Shown: positions 1 through 7,740 of the stretch, in pieces
How positions within the stretch are numbered: the stretch's first letter is position 1
How the letters are laid out: each line of letters begins with the position of its first letter
NCBI GenBank assembly: GCA_963725615.1
Contig: CAVRZO010000003.1
Span: 248,001 to 312,000, forward strand
Source: JAIQFF01 sp963725615
GTDB lineage: Bacteria > Acidobacteriota > Terriglobia > Terriglobales > Acidobacteriaceae
Reading direction: 5' to 3'
DNA length: 64,000 nt
Translations under genes and position numbers: made by a program
Notes under the pieces: generated by a model
What the model was told of the DNA's origin: nothing
Databases searched by the model: none
Seen by the model: only the letters and a program-made list of their open reading frames with translations

Positions 1-556
1 CTGGGAGTTCCTGCAAAACCGGCGGTCGCGGCTGATTGGACCCAATTGTCCGGGAATTATTTCGCCGGGTCACTGTAAGGTTGGGATTATGCCCGCCCGG
101 ATCCATAAAGAAGGATCGGTGGGAATCGTGTCACGATCTGGCACTCTCACCTACGAGGCCGTCTACCAACTCACCACCCGCGGGATTGGTCAATCCACTG
201 CGATCGGAATCGGCGGGGATCCCATCATCGGCACCAACTTTCTGGATGCCCTTGAACTCTTCAATCGCGATCCCCTGACTGAAGCCGTGGTGATGATCGG
301 AGAAATCGGCGGCACTGCCGAGGAGACCGCCGCGGAGTACGTAAAGATGCACATGAGAAAGCCTGTAGTCGGATTTATCGCGGGGCAGACCGCGCCTCCG
401 GGGCGCCGCATGGGCCATGCCGGCGCCATTATTTCCGGAGGGAAGGGAACCGCGGATGAGAAGATCAAAGCCATGGAAGAGGCGGGAATTCGTGTGGCGA
501 AATCTCCGGCTGAAATTGGCGAGACCGTGGCTGCGGTGATGGGAGTGAAGGCTTAG
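1..556 (+). CDS. sucD: Succinate-CoA ligase alpha subunit, 3' part
   Basis: Catalyses the succinyl-CoA to succinate step of the TCA cycle together with SucB, and carries the phosphohistidine. The gene is cut by the left window edge: the reading frame is open from base 2, through codons reading LIGPNCPGII upstream of the first ATG at 89, so that ATG is not the start. Family landmarks are the nucleotide/CoA-domain stretch GIVSRSGTLTYEA and the phosphohistidine loop GHAGAIISGG near the C-terminus. The C-terminal ligase-CoA domain is complete and ends at the TAG at 554-556. The ndk gene follows 72 bases downstream on the same strand. Identity is secure; only the N-terminal third is missing, and that is because of the window boundary. 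Confidence 0.95.
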   Translation, partial: WEFLQNRRSRLIGPNCPGIISPGHCKVGIMPARIHKEGSVGIVSRSGTLTYEAVYQLTTRGIGQSTAIGIGGDPIIGTNFLDALELFNRDPLTEAVVMIGEIGGTAEETAAEYVKMHMRKPVVGFIAGQTAPPGRRMGHAGAIISGGKGTADEKIKAMEEAGIRVAKSPAEIGETVAAVMGVKA

Positions 557-628
557 GACGCAGTTGCCAGATATTAGTTCCCGGCTCTCAGAAACTACGC
601 ACAATTAGGAAGCGCGACCAACGACAAA

Positions 629-1054
629 ATGAAAACACTTCAACGCACACTGACCATCGTTAAACCGGATGCCGTGCGCAGGCATGCTGTCGGCGACATC
701 ATCGAGCAATTTGAGAAGAACGGCTTTCAGATTCTGTGCATGAAGATGCTCGAAATATCGAAGCATCAGGCGGAGCAGTTCTACGCGGTGCACGCCAGCC
801 GGCCATTCTTCAATTCGCTGACTGATTTCATGTCCAGCGGGCCGATTGTGGTTCTGGCTTTGGAAAAAGAAAATGCCATAGCGGATTTGCGCAAGCTCAT
901 GGGCGCCACCAACCCGGCCAACGCCGAGGAAGGCACCATTCGCAAAAAGTGGGCGACCAGCATCGAGAACAATGCCATCCACGGTTCGGACGCAGACGAT
1001 ACCGCCCGCTTCGAGCTCAGTTTCTTTTTCGCGGGATACGAACTGGCGCGGTAG
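629..1054 (+). CDS. ndk: Nucleoside diphosphate kinase
   Basis: Cytoplasmic enzyme that equalises NTP and dNTP pools by gamma-phosphate transfer through a phosphohistidine. The 141-residue product has the family's usual length. It starts with the typical LQRTLTIVKPDAV strand (Lys12-Pro13) and carries the active-site motif NAIHGSDADD with the catalytic His near residue 117. The E. coli-type motif is NAVHGSDS, so the substitution is conservative. A GGA element lies about 16 bases before the ATG, a rather long spacing. The position behind sucD suggests co-transcription with central metabolism. Confidence 0.96.
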   Translation: MKTLQRTLTIVKPDAVRRHAVGDIIEQFEKNGFQILCMKMLEISKHQAEQFYAVHASRPFFNSLTDFMSSGPIVVLALEKENAIADLRKLMGATNPANAEEGTIRKKWATSIENNAIHGSDADDTARFELSFFFAGYELAR

Positions 1055-1081
1055 TTTCGCCAGAAGCCAGGAGAGATTTCC

Positions 1082-1267
1082 ATGCCATTACTCCAAGTCA
1101 CAATGCTTGCCGGCCGCACGGCCGATCAAAAGCGCAAGTTGGCACAGCGCCTGACCGATGCCATGGTGGAGGAAGCGGGGGCTCGCCGCGAGGCGGTCGT
1201 GGTGACTTTCAACGAAGTTCCGAAAGAGAGCTATGCTTCGGGTGGCGTATTGATGGCGGATAAGTAA
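1082..1267 (+). CDS. 4-oxalocrotonate tautomerase family protein
   Basis: A 61-residue protein of the tautomerase superfamily. The residue after the initiator Met is Pro (MPLLQVTML), which serves as catalytic base after Met removal. The body, with GRTADQKRKLAQRLTDAM and VVVTFNEVPKESYASGG, fits the beta-alpha-beta fold of 4-OT subunits. An AGGAGA ribosome-binding site sits 6 bases before the ATG. It lies 27 bases behind ndk and is probably the last gene of that transcript. The physiological substrate cannot be told from sequence: small 4-OT paralogues act on aromatic meta-cleavage products or have unknown roles, and no aromatic catabolic genes lie nearby. Confidence 0.85.
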   Translation: MPLLQVTMLAGRTADQKRKLAQRLTDAMVEEAGARREAVVVTFNEVPKESYASGGVLMADK

Positions 1268-1271
1268 CAAA

Positions 1272-1292
1272 ACGCGGGCGAGTCGCCCGCGT
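1272..1292. repeat. Palindromic repeat (family A) between convergent genes
   Basis: GC-rich perfect hairpin with core GCGGGCGAGTCGCCCGC, followed by the tail CCACACGAGCC. The same core plus CCACAC tail recurs near 5229, 23169, 47942 and inside mutM and lhr, so it is a dispersed family. Here it separates the convergent tautomerase and monooxygenase-like genes and could also act as a bidirectional terminator. No T-run follows. Confidence 0.7.
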
Positions 1293-1304
1293 CCACACGA
1301 GCCA

Positions 1305-1595
1305 CTACCCTAGCGGTTCGTACAGATGTCCTTCCACCCGGTCGCCAAGCTTCGGAAGTTCTTTCTTGGCGTATTGCAGAAAATGGGGAGCGGCGCGGTG
1401 GGCCTCAAGCGCAGCGTCGTCCTTGTACTGCTCGTAGATGAAAAAGCGTCGCGGTTCCGTCTTGTGGCGATGCACCACGTACATTACACAGCCGGGCTCC
1501 TTGCGGGACTCTTCGGTCAATTTGGAAAAGACTCCGGCCACTTCAGCTTCTCGGCCAACTTTCGCCATCCAGGTCACAGCCAGGACAACCATCAT
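1305..1595 (-). CDS. Antibiotic biosynthesis monooxygenase (ABM) domain protein
   Basis: A 96-residue single-domain ferredoxin-like protein of the ABM/YgiN family, which includes quinol monooxygenases. Seen in the sequence: VVLAVTWMAKVGREAEV at the N-terminus, CVMYVVHRHKTEPRRFFIYEQYKDDAALEAHRAAPHF-type core (His, Tyr and Glu of the dimeric alpha/beta barrel), and a C-terminal strand. It starts 12 bases after the purA stop with a GGAG element and two consecutive ATG codons (1595 or 1592), so it is probably co-transcribed with purA. The substrate is unknown. Many family members are small oxygenases of quinols or reactive metabolites. Confidence 0.82.
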   Translation of the reverse strand: MMVVLAVTWMAKVGREAEVAGVFSKLTEESRKEPGCVMYVVHRHKTEPRRFFIYEQYKDDAALEAHRAAPHFLQYAKKELPKLGDRVEGHLYEPLG

Positions 1596-1607
1596 TCGCT
1601 CCGTTTG

Positions 1608-2954
1608 TCAGATTGTTGCTGAAGCCCCTGTTTTCTGTCCAGTCAATCCCCTTAGTTCCGCGGTGAAGCTGTCCACAAACATGGTCTGCTCGCGTCCCGG
1701 TCCAGTCGAGACCATTCCGATGCCGGCGCCGCTCTCTTTCTCGAGAAATGCCAGATATTCTCGCGCCGCCTGGGGCAGTTTTTCCAGGTGAGTGATGCCT
1801 TGAGTAGTAGTGCGCCACCCCGGCATGGCGTGGTACACGCACTCAATGGCGTCGTAGCCGCTGGCGTGAGCTGGAATCTCTGCGGTCACCTTGCCGTTAA
1901 TCTTGTAGCCGACACAGACCGGAATCTCGGCCAGCTCGTCCAGCACGTCGAGCTTGGTGACGACCAGCCAGGAGATGCCGTTAATCATGCCAGCGTAGCG
2001 CAAGAGTGGCAAATCGAGCCAGCCGCAGCGCCGGGGACGCCCGGTGACCGCGCCATACTCATTGCCCCGCGCTCGCAGCAGATCGCCGCTGGCGTCCATG
2101 GCTTCGGAGGGGAACGGTCCACCGCCCACTCGCGTGCAATACGCTTTAGTAACGCCGATCACGGTGTCAATCGCGTTCGGAGCGACGCCGGTTCCGATGA
2201 CTGCTCCCCCCGACGTGGCGCTGGATGAGGTCACGAACGGATAAGTGCCGTGGTCAATGTCGAGCATCGTGCCTTGCGCACCTTCAAAGAGAACCGACTC
2301 GCCGTCAGCCAGGGCTTTATTCAGCAACGCGGCCGTGTCGCATACGAAGGGAGCGACTTTCGCCGACGCCTCGGCATATTCCTGATACATCTTGTCGGGA
2401 TCGAGCGGTTCGGAATTGAACAACGCATGCGCGATCATGTTCTTCTCGTGGCAGGCGTTTTCAATATGCGTGCGCAGCAGACTAAGGTCGAGCAGGTCCG
2501 CCACTCGCAGGCCGCGGCGACCCATCTTGTCTTCGTAGGTTGGCCCGATGCCGCGGGACGTGGTGCCAATCTTCACCCGCCCCGGAGCATTTTCCGAAGC
2601 CAGTTCGATCATGCGGTGATAAGGCAGGATCACGTGAGCGCGGTTGCTGACGAACAGGCTGCCATCCACCTGCACGCCGGTCTCACGCAAAGCCGCGACT
2701 TCCTTAAGAAAGGCGATGGGATCGAGCACCACGCCATTACCGATCACGCTGCGGCAACCGGGACGCAGCACGCCGCAAGGCACTAGCTGAAGGATGAATT
2801 TCTTGCCATTGATGATGACCGTGTGCCCGGCATTGTGTCCGCCGGCGTAACGGGCAACCACCGAAAATCCTTCGGAGAGAACGTCGACGATCTTGCCCTT
2901 ACCCTCGTCGCCCCACTGCGCACCAACGATGACAGCGGTCTTACCCTTCTTCAA
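1608..2954 (-). CDS. purA: Adenylosuccinate synthetase
   Basis: Converts IMP, aspartate and GTP to adenylosuccinate in AMP synthesis. The GTP-binding start GAQWGDEGKGKIVD carries the catalytic Asp (about residue 16), and YAGGHNAGHTVI carries the catalytic His. VGGGPFPSE and the C-terminal GPGRE loop are also present. Start choice: the frame extends to a GTG at 3011, but that adds a 19-residue tail absent from the family. A TTG at 2954 is preceded by GGAG at 6 bases and gives the family N-terminus (MKKGKTAVIVGAQ), about 448 residues, close to the usual 430. The start is inferred; the identity is certain. Confidence 0.95.
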   Translation of the reverse strand: MKKGKTAVIVGAQWGDEGKGKIVDVLSEGFSVVARYAGGHNAGHTVIINGKKFILQLVPCGVLRPGCRSVIGNGVVLDPIAFLKEVAALRETGVQVDGSLFVSNRAHVILPYHRMIELASENAPGRVKIGTTSRGIGPTYEDKMGRRGLRVADLLDLSLLRTHIENACHEKNMIAHALFNSEPLDPDKMYQEYAEASAKVAPFVCDTAALLNKALADGESVLFEGAQGTMLDIDHGTYPFVTSSSATSGGAVIGTGVAPNAIDTVIGVTKAYCTRVGGGPFPSEAMDASGDLLRARGNEYGAVTGRPRRCGWLDLPLLRYAGMINGISWLVVTKLDVLDELAEIPVCVGYKINGKVTAEIPAHASGYDAIECVYHAMPGWRTTTQGITHLEKLPQAAREYLAFLEKESGAGIGMVSTGPGREQTMFVDSFTAELRGLTGQKTGASATI

Positions 2955-3125
2955 AGTCAGCTCCGTGGCACAAGATGGCGGCCACCCCGGCCGCGTTGCA
3001 GGGTCGCACACACTCCACGCCCACGGGAAACAGCGCTACATTGAATTACAAGGATTTACAGGGCTGATGTGTACCGATAATGATAACCCGAGGGATGGCG
3101 GATGAGCAATTGTGAATGCAATCGT

Positions 3126-3185
3126 CAGTCGTCGGTCTTCAGTCGTCAGCAGAGGCCCTGGCTGACCACTGAAGACCGACGACTG
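3126..3185. repeat. Inverted repeat with 18-bp perfect arms
   Basis: Arms 3126-3143 (CAGTCGTCGGTCTTCAGT) and 3168-3185 are exact reverse complements across a 24-base spacer. They lie in the divergent region between purA and mutM, ending 12 bases before the mutM ATG. A related unit (GACGACCGACGACTG) occurs at about 6845-6859 behind scpB. A stem so close to the mutM start could affect its translation. Confidence 0.75.
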
Positions 3186-3197
3186 TAGACTGCTTTT

Positions 3198-4094
3198 ATG
3201 CCTGAACTTCCTGAAGTAGAAACCATTGCTCGCGGCTTGGCCAGCCGCGTTACCGGAGACGTCATCGAATCGGTCTGGCTGGGATCGAAGCCCGAGCCAC
3301 TGAAAAGCCCCGCTGCTGAGATCGTTGCTGCGCTGGAGTCGCAGCGCATCGCTGGTGTGCGGCGAGTGGGCAAGCACATTGTGTTCGACTTGGAGCCTAC
3401 CGGTCGGGTGGGGCGGGCGCCCGCGCCCGCCAAGGGTCGGAACAAGTCTCGCGGTTCTCGATCGAAGAAAAGGCTGGCGGGCGAGGGCGCCCGCCCCACA
3501 CAAGCCCAATGGATCGTCCACCTGGGGATGACTGGGCGCATGGTGGTCTGCTCGCCGCATAGCGAAATGGCAAAACATACCCACCTGGTCGCGAAGCTGG
3601 CGTCGGGCAGGGAGTTGCGCTTTGTCGATCCGCGGCGCTTCGGGCGTTTGAGTGTGGCCCACGGTTTCGAAGTCGGCGGTTCTGAACCGCTCGAGGTTCA
3701 GCTGGATCATTTTGTCATGCTCTTCCACGGCCGCAAAACGCCCATCAAGAGCGGCCTGCTGAACCAGAGACTCCTTCGCGGCGTGGGCAATATCTACGCC
3801 GACGAATCGCTGTTCCGCGCTGGAATTCGCCCGAGACGTCGTGCATCATCTCTTACACGAGAAGACCTGCGGCGCCTGTACCCGGCGGTCCAGCAGGTGT
3901 TGCGGGAAGCTATCGCGCTGGGCGGCTCTTCGGTCTCCGACTACGTCGACGCGGATGGCGAGGAAGGATTCTTTCAGTTGCAGCATCGGGTCTACGGCCG
4001 CGAAGGCGAACCGTGCCTGGTGTGCAAGACTCCGATCAAACGCGTAGTGATTGCGGGTCGCAGCAGCCACTATTGCCCAAAGTGTCAAAAGTAG
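3198..4094 (+). CDS. mutM: Formamidopyrimidine-DNA glycosylase with an inserted peptide
   Basis: Base-excision repair enzyme that removes oxidised purines and nicks the strand. MPELPEVETIARGL gives the catalytic Pro2 (after Met removal) and Glu. FVDPRRFGR, the helix-two-turn-helix NQRLLRGVGNIYADE and a C-terminal zinc finger (CLVCKTP ... HYCPKCQK) are intact. The protein has 298 residues against a usual 270 or so. The excess is a single Arg/Gly/Ala-rich insertion, about residues 67-104, between the strands IVFDLEP and WIVHLGMTGRM, which are adjacent in normal MutM. The inserted DNA is a palindromic repeat pair (see 3408-3499). The insertion lies on a surface turn of the N-terminal domain, so activity is probably kept. 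The stop codon TAG lies in another repeat that starts at 4091. Confidence 0.95.
   Translation: MPELPEVETIARGLASRVTGDVIESVWLGSKPEPLKSPAAEIVAALESQRIAGVRRVGKHIVFDLEPTGRVGRAPAPAKGRNKSRGSRSKKRLAGEGARPTQAQWIVHLGMTGRMVVCSPHSEMAKHTHLVAKLASGRELRFVDPRRFGRLSVAHGFEVGGSEPLEVQLDHFVMLFHGRKTPIKSGLLNQRLLRGVGNIYADESLFRAGIRPRRRASSLTREDLRRLYPAVQQVLREAIALGGSSVSDYVDADGEEGFFQLQHRVYGREGEPCLVCKTPIKRVVIAGRSSHYCPKCQK
3408..3499. repeat. Two inverted family-A palindromes inside mutM
   Basis: Arms 3408-3432 and 3475-3499 are 25-base inverted copies with one mismatch, separated by 42 bases. Each arm is itself a hairpin (core GGCGGGCG...CGCCCGCC) with the GTGGGG/CCCCAC edge. The right arm is followed by ACAAGCC, matching the tail seen at 1272 and 47942. 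The layout, two inverted REP units forming one long hairpin, is that of a REPIN. It is translated in frame as part of MutM. Confidence 0.85.
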
Positions 4095-4167
4095 CGCCGG
4101 CGTCTCGCCGGCTGTCCGCAGGGCATCCTGCCCTCCGCCGCCGTCGCGGACGAGACGCCGGCGCTAC
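4091..4167. repeat. Palindromic repeat (family C), supplies the mutM stop
   Basis: 17-base perfect arms (GTAGCGCCGGCGTCTCG at 4091-4107; reverse complement at 4151-4167), with further GC-rich dyads inside. The TAG of mutM is bases 2-4 of the left arm. The same GTAGCGCCGGCGT edge begins at 13174, where it supplies the stop of the permease gene. Confidence 0.8.
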
Positions 4168-4193
4168 GCTGAAATTTGATACGCTATTCCCCT

Positions 4194-5216
4194 ATGCCCA
4201 ACTTTTCGATCGGCGTTGATCTCGGCGGCACCAACCTGCGTATCGCGGCGGTCAACCAGCAAGGTGACTTGATGGAAAAGGTCACGCTGGGCACGCGGGT
4301 GGCATTGGGCAAAGACCATGTCATCCGCGAGATGTGCGATGCCATCCGGGTTCTTGCCTCCAAGTATGGCAGCACCTTTGCTCTGCAGGGAATCGGCATC
4401 GGCGTGCCCGGCATTATCGACATGAAGACGGGGATGTTGCGCGAGTCGCCGAACCTGCCGGGATGGGCGGAGACTCCGGTGCGAGCCGAAATCGAGCGCC
4501 TCCTGGGCACGCGAGTGATCCTGGAGAACGACGCCAATGTCGCTGCCCTGGGCGAGAAGTGGCTGGGCGCGGCACGCGATGTGGACGATATGGCCATGCT
4601 CACGCTCGGGACGGGCGTGGGTGGCGGAATCGTACTCCAGGGCCGCATCTGGCACGGCATGACCGGAATGGCGGGCGAGTTTGGCCACATGACGGTGGAA
4701 CCTGAGGGACCTCCGTGCGGCTGCGGTAACCGAGGATGCGTCGAACAATACGCTTCGGCCACGGCAGTGGTTCGAATGGCGAAGGAGGCGATTGCCTCTG
4801 GCCGCGCGCCCGGACTGGCCAAAGCTGCCAGCTCAGATCCGGAATTCAGCTCCAAAGCGATCTATAACCTGGCCATTCAGGGAGACGAAGAGGCGAAGAG
4901 TATTTTCGGCCGAGTCGGACGCGCTCTGGGCATTTGCCTCGCGAACCTGGTCAATGCGTTCAATCTCAATATGTATGTGATTGGTGGAGGAGCGTCGAGC
5001 GCATGGGAGGCGTTTTCGCCCTTCATCTTTGAGGAACTTCGGCAGCGGTCTCTGGTCTATGCCGCCACTGCTCCCGCCTCAACGCTCTCTGATGGCACGG
5101 GTGCTTCAGGACGTCTGGGGCCGGAAGGTTCGACCAAGACGATTGTCACTCTGGCTCTGCTGGGCAGCGATGCGGGACTCTACGGCGCTGCGCAACTGCC
5201 CCTGACGAACAACTAG
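4194..5216 (+). CDS. ROK family sugar kinase (glucokinase-like)
   Basis: Cytoplasmic ATP-dependent sugar kinase of the ROK family, most like glucokinases. FSIGVDLGGTNLRIA near the N-terminus is the phosphate-binding loop. ENDANVAALGEKWLGAARD and TLGTGVGGGIV are the sugar and ATP motifs. EFGHMTVEPEGPPCGCGNRGCVEQ holds the ROK zinc ligands (CxCGxxGC, about residue 174). The product is about 340 residues. An upstream TTG at 4176 is in frame, but the ATG at 4194 gives the family N-terminus. No helix-turn-helix precedes the kinase domain, so it is a kinase rather than a repressor. Glucose is the likeliest substrate, but ROK enzymes also act on mannose, fructose, allose and GlcNAc. Confidence 0.88.
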   Translation: MPNFSIGVDLGGTNLRIAAVNQQGDLMEKVTLGTRVALGKDHVIREMCDAIRVLASKYGSTFALQGIGIGVPGIIDMKTGMLRESPNLPGWAETPVRAEIERLLGTRVILENDANVAALGEKWLGAARDVDDMAMLTLGTGVGGGIVLQGRIWHGMTGMAGEFGHMTVEPEGPPCGCGNRGCVEQYASATAVVRMAKEAIASGRAPGLAKAASSDPEFSSKAIYNLAIQGDEEAKSIFGRVGRALGICLANLVNAFNLNMYVIGGGASSAWEAFSPFIFEELRQRSLVYAATAPASTLSDGTGASGRLGPEGSTKTIVTLALLGSDAGLYGAAQLPLTNN

Positions 5217-5228
5217 GGTTCTGTTGTT

Positions 5229-5261
5229 GTGTGGTCGCGGGCGACTCGCCCGCGACCACAC
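5229..5261. repeat. Perfect family-A hairpin between convergent genes
   Basis: 15-base perfect arms (GTGTGGTCGCGGGCG, loop ACT, then the complement) between the end of the ROK kinase and the end of the convergent pseudouridine synthase gene. A second near-identical copy is at 23169. It could act as a two-way terminator, though there is no T-run. Confidence 0.8.
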
Positions 5262-5279
5262 GCGCCTACAGGCAGAGTC

Positions 5280-6011
5280 TCACTTTACGGCAGACTTCAA
5301 ACGAACCACTTCCTGCGCGGTGAGATGGCGGAACTTTCCCGGAAGCACATCAAGCTGCAGCGGCCCGTAGCGCACGCGTTTTATTTTCTCGACGTGATGT
5401 CCGACGGTCTCGAACATCTGCCGGATCTGCCGGTTCTTGCCTTCGATTAGCGTGACTTCGTACCAGGGATTGTCCGCCTCCCGAATCGGTTTGATCTTGG
5501 CGGGCGCAGTTTTTTGCCTTCGGCCGCTTTTACCCTGGATGTAAACGCCCGATCTCAGCTTGGCCAGTCCGTCCGCCGACGGTGTTCCCGCAACCTTGAC
5601 CAGGTAAGTCTTGGGAACGTGTGATGAAGCCTTCATGAGCGCGGCAGCGAGCCCTCCATCATTGCTGAGCAGGAGCAGGCCTTCGCTGGCGTAGTCCAAC
5701 CGCCCGACGGGATACACGCGCACGCCCACTCCGCGAAGCAGATCCATTACAGTCGGTCGCTTTTCCGGATCGGTTACCGCCGTGATATATCCCTTGGGCT
5801 TGTTCATCAGCAGGTAAACGTACTTCTGGGCCCCGCGCAGCAGCTTGCCATTTACCCGGATGTGATCATGCTCCGGATCGGCTTTGGTACCGGGTTCCGT
5901 GACCACTTGACCGTTCAGCGACACCAGCCCGCCGGCAATAAGCTGCTCCGCCTTGCGGCGCGATGCGATTCCGGCAGCAGCGATAATTCTTTGCAGACGT
6001 TGGACGGGCAT
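5280..6011 (-). CDS. rluB: 23S rRNA pseudouridine synthase, RsuA/RluB family
   Basis: Modifies uridine to pseudouridine in rRNA. An N-terminal S4 RNA-binding domain (residues 1-60, with GIASRRKAEQLIAGGLVSLNG) is followed by the catalytic domain. VGRLDYASEGLLLLSNDG carries the catalytic Asp (about residue 106), LLMNKPKGYI is the family strand, and EGKNRQIRQMFETVGH is the RNA-binding loop. About 243 residues. A TTG at 6026 extends it by five residues; the ATG at 6011 is chosen. It ends the scpA-scpB gene string, a widely conserved arrangement. Whether the target is that of RluB (U2605) or a sister enzyme cannot be decided from sequence. Confidence 0.9.
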   Translation of the reverse strand: MPVQRLQRIIAAAGIASRRKAEQLIAGGLVSLNGQVVTEPGTKADPEHDHIRVNGKLLRGAQKYVYLLMNKPKGYITAVTDPEKRPTVMDLLRGVGVRVYPVGRLDYASEGLLLLSNDGGLAAALMKASSHVPKTYLVKVAGTPSADGLAKLRSGVYIQGKSGRRQKTAPAKIKPIREADNPWYEVTLIEGKNRQIRQMFETVGHHVEKIKRVRYGPLQLDVLPGKFRHLTAQEVVRLKSAVK

Positions 6012-6072
6012 TGGAAATTTCTTCAACTACACGCTAGATGAAAGCCCTGGTGGAAAATCAGTCGGCCCTGGT

Positions 6073-6795
6073 CTAAGCGGCTGGATCATTTTCGCCCGCG
6101 ACATGCGGGTCGGTGGAAACCGCTTCCTGATCCGTGGTGGACGCCGTGGGCTCGGACTCAACTCGCGCATCGCCGGCGGGAGCGGCTTCCGCGGCTTCCG
6201 CACCGTTATCCGACAAGGGCAGCAATTCGTTGTGGAACGATTCCGCCACCAGCTTTTCAAACTCCTCCATGCTGGGCAGTTCGCTGACGTCCTTCAATCC
6301 AAAACGCAGCAGAAATTCCTTGGTGGACTTATAAAGAATCGGGCGCCCGATGACCGCCTTGCGGCCTGCAGTGGTGATGAGCTTCCGGTCCAGCAAAGTG
6401 GCGATGACGCCGCTCGAATCCACGCCGCGGATTTCGCTGACCTCCGGCACGGTGACGGGCTGTTTGTATGCAATCACAGCCAGCGTTTCCAGTGCGGGAA
6501 GAGAGAGGCGAATGGGCGGCTTCAAACTCTTGGCAAATTGGCGAACCACGTCATGCTGCTCGGGCTTGGTGGACATGCGATATCCGCCCGCGATCTGGCG
6601 GATCTCAATGCCACGGTGGGCAGCAGCGCAGTCGTCGATCAGTTCCTCAAGCGCGACGCGGACACGTGACTTCACCTCATCTTCGGTTGCGCCTTCGGCA
6701 ATCACAGATTCGCTCAACAACTCGACAATGTGATCGAGCGTGATTGGTGTTTCCGCCGCATAAATAATGGCTTCAAGTTTAGCTTTAAGACTCAT
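6073..6795 (-). CDS. scpB: Segregation and condensation protein B
   Basis: Kleisin-associated subunit of the SMC-ScpAB condensin, needed for chromosome compaction and partition. Two winged-helix domains are visible: residues 1-85 (LKAKLEAIIYAAETPITLDHIVELL) and 95-175 (LSLPALETLAVIAYKQPVTVPEVSEIRGVDSSGVI, GRPILYKSTKEFL). A roughly 50-residue Ala/Glu/Asp-rich tail is probably disordered. 240 residues. It is 66 bases behind scpA, in the expected order. Confidence 0.94.
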   Translation of the reverse strand: MSLKAKLEAIIYAAETPITLDHIVELLSESVIAEGATEDEVKSRVRVALEELIDDCAAAHRGIEIRQIAGGYRMSTKPEQHDVVRQFAKSLKPPIRLSLPALETLAVIAYKQPVTVPEVSEIRGVDSSGVIATLLDRKLITTAGRKAVIGRPILYKSTKEFLLRFGLKDVSELPSMEEFEKLVAESFHNELLPLSDNGAEAAEAAPAGDARVESEPTASTTDQEAVSTDPHVAGENDPAA

Positions 6796-6861
6796 GGTTA
6801 AGTGCCTTCAAACGTTATATTACACGCTGGCGACCGAAGACTGACGACCGACGACTGCGGT

Positions 6862-7740
6862 CTATCTCCAATCGTCGCGCACTGCGGATTGCTCCGCGAC
6901 GATGGCGTCAAATCCACTATGCTTGCGCAGCAGAATCTCGCCAAAAATGCGGTCCTGCCGCAACTGGATGGCCTGCAGGCGGACCATCTCCAGCAGGGCC
7001 AGAAACATGCAGACCAGCGCCTGGTGCGAATTCACATTGCGCAGGATTTGCTTCAAGCGAAGCGGCCGGTCCTCGAGAGCCAGACGGCGCTGCAAATAGT
7101 CAATCATCTGTCCTACTGTGACCGTCTCTTCGTCCACCTGCAGCAGAGGACGGGAACGGGCGCGCTCCAGAATCTGCTGGAAGGTCTTCACCAGATCAAT
7201 CACGTCGGCCGCGATCTCGGGCTCGGTGCCCTCAGCATCCATGAATTCCCGGATCGCCGGGTTGGACCGGACGGCGTCTTCGATCTGCTGCTTCTGCATC
7301 AGCATTTGTGCCGCAGACTTGAACTTCTCGTGCTCGATCAGGCGGTTGACCAGTTCGGCTCGCGGATCGTCCTGCGCGTCCGAAGCCGCTGCTGGGTCCC
7401 GGGGCAGCAGCATCTTCGACTTTATGTGAATCAGCACGGCGGCCATGTAAATGAATTCGGCCGCCACGTTCACATCCAGTTCCCTCAACTTTTCGACGTA
7501 GGCGAGGTATTGCGCGGTGATGCGCGCGATTGGAATATCGTAGATATCAATGTCCTGCTTGCGGATCAGGTCGAGCAGCAGATCGAGCGGTCCCTCGTAA
7601 ACATCCCTGACAGTCACGGAAAAGGGGAAGTCACTCTCCGGCTGAGGCTTCGACGCGGCCGGCATCTGCACTACCGGTGCCAGCGTGCTTCCGGCTTCCG
7701 GCTCCGGGTTCACGGACGCGATTTTTAGATTCTCAGCCAA
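6862..7740 (-). CDS. scpA: Segregation and condensation protein A
   Basis: Bacterial kleisin bridging the SMC heads. After a low-complexity N-terminus, the family signature VYEGPLDLLLDLIRKQDIDIYDIPIARITAQYL begins near residue 47. EFIYMAAVLIHIKSKMLLPRD follows, and the protein ends in a small winged helix. 292 residues. The start is a TTG at 7740 whose first 8 bases overlap the trpS stop region, with AAGAG a few bases upstream, so translation is probably coupled to trpS. No nearer ATG retains the extended N-terminus. Confidence 0.93.
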   Translation of the reverse strand: MAENLKIASVNPEPEAGSTLAPVVQMPAASKPQPESDFPFSVTVRDVYEGPLDLLLDLIRKQDIDIYDIPIARITAQYLAYVEKLRELDVNVAAEFIYMAAVLIHIKSKMLLPRDPAAASDAQDDPRAELVNRLIEHEKFKSAAQMLMQKQQIEDAVRSNPAIREFMDAEGTEPEIAADVIDLVKTFQQILERARSRPLLQVDEETVTVGQMIDYLQRRLALEDRPLRLKQILRNVNSHQALVCMFLALLEMVRLQAIQLRQDRIFGEILLRKHSGFDAIVAEQSAVRDDWR

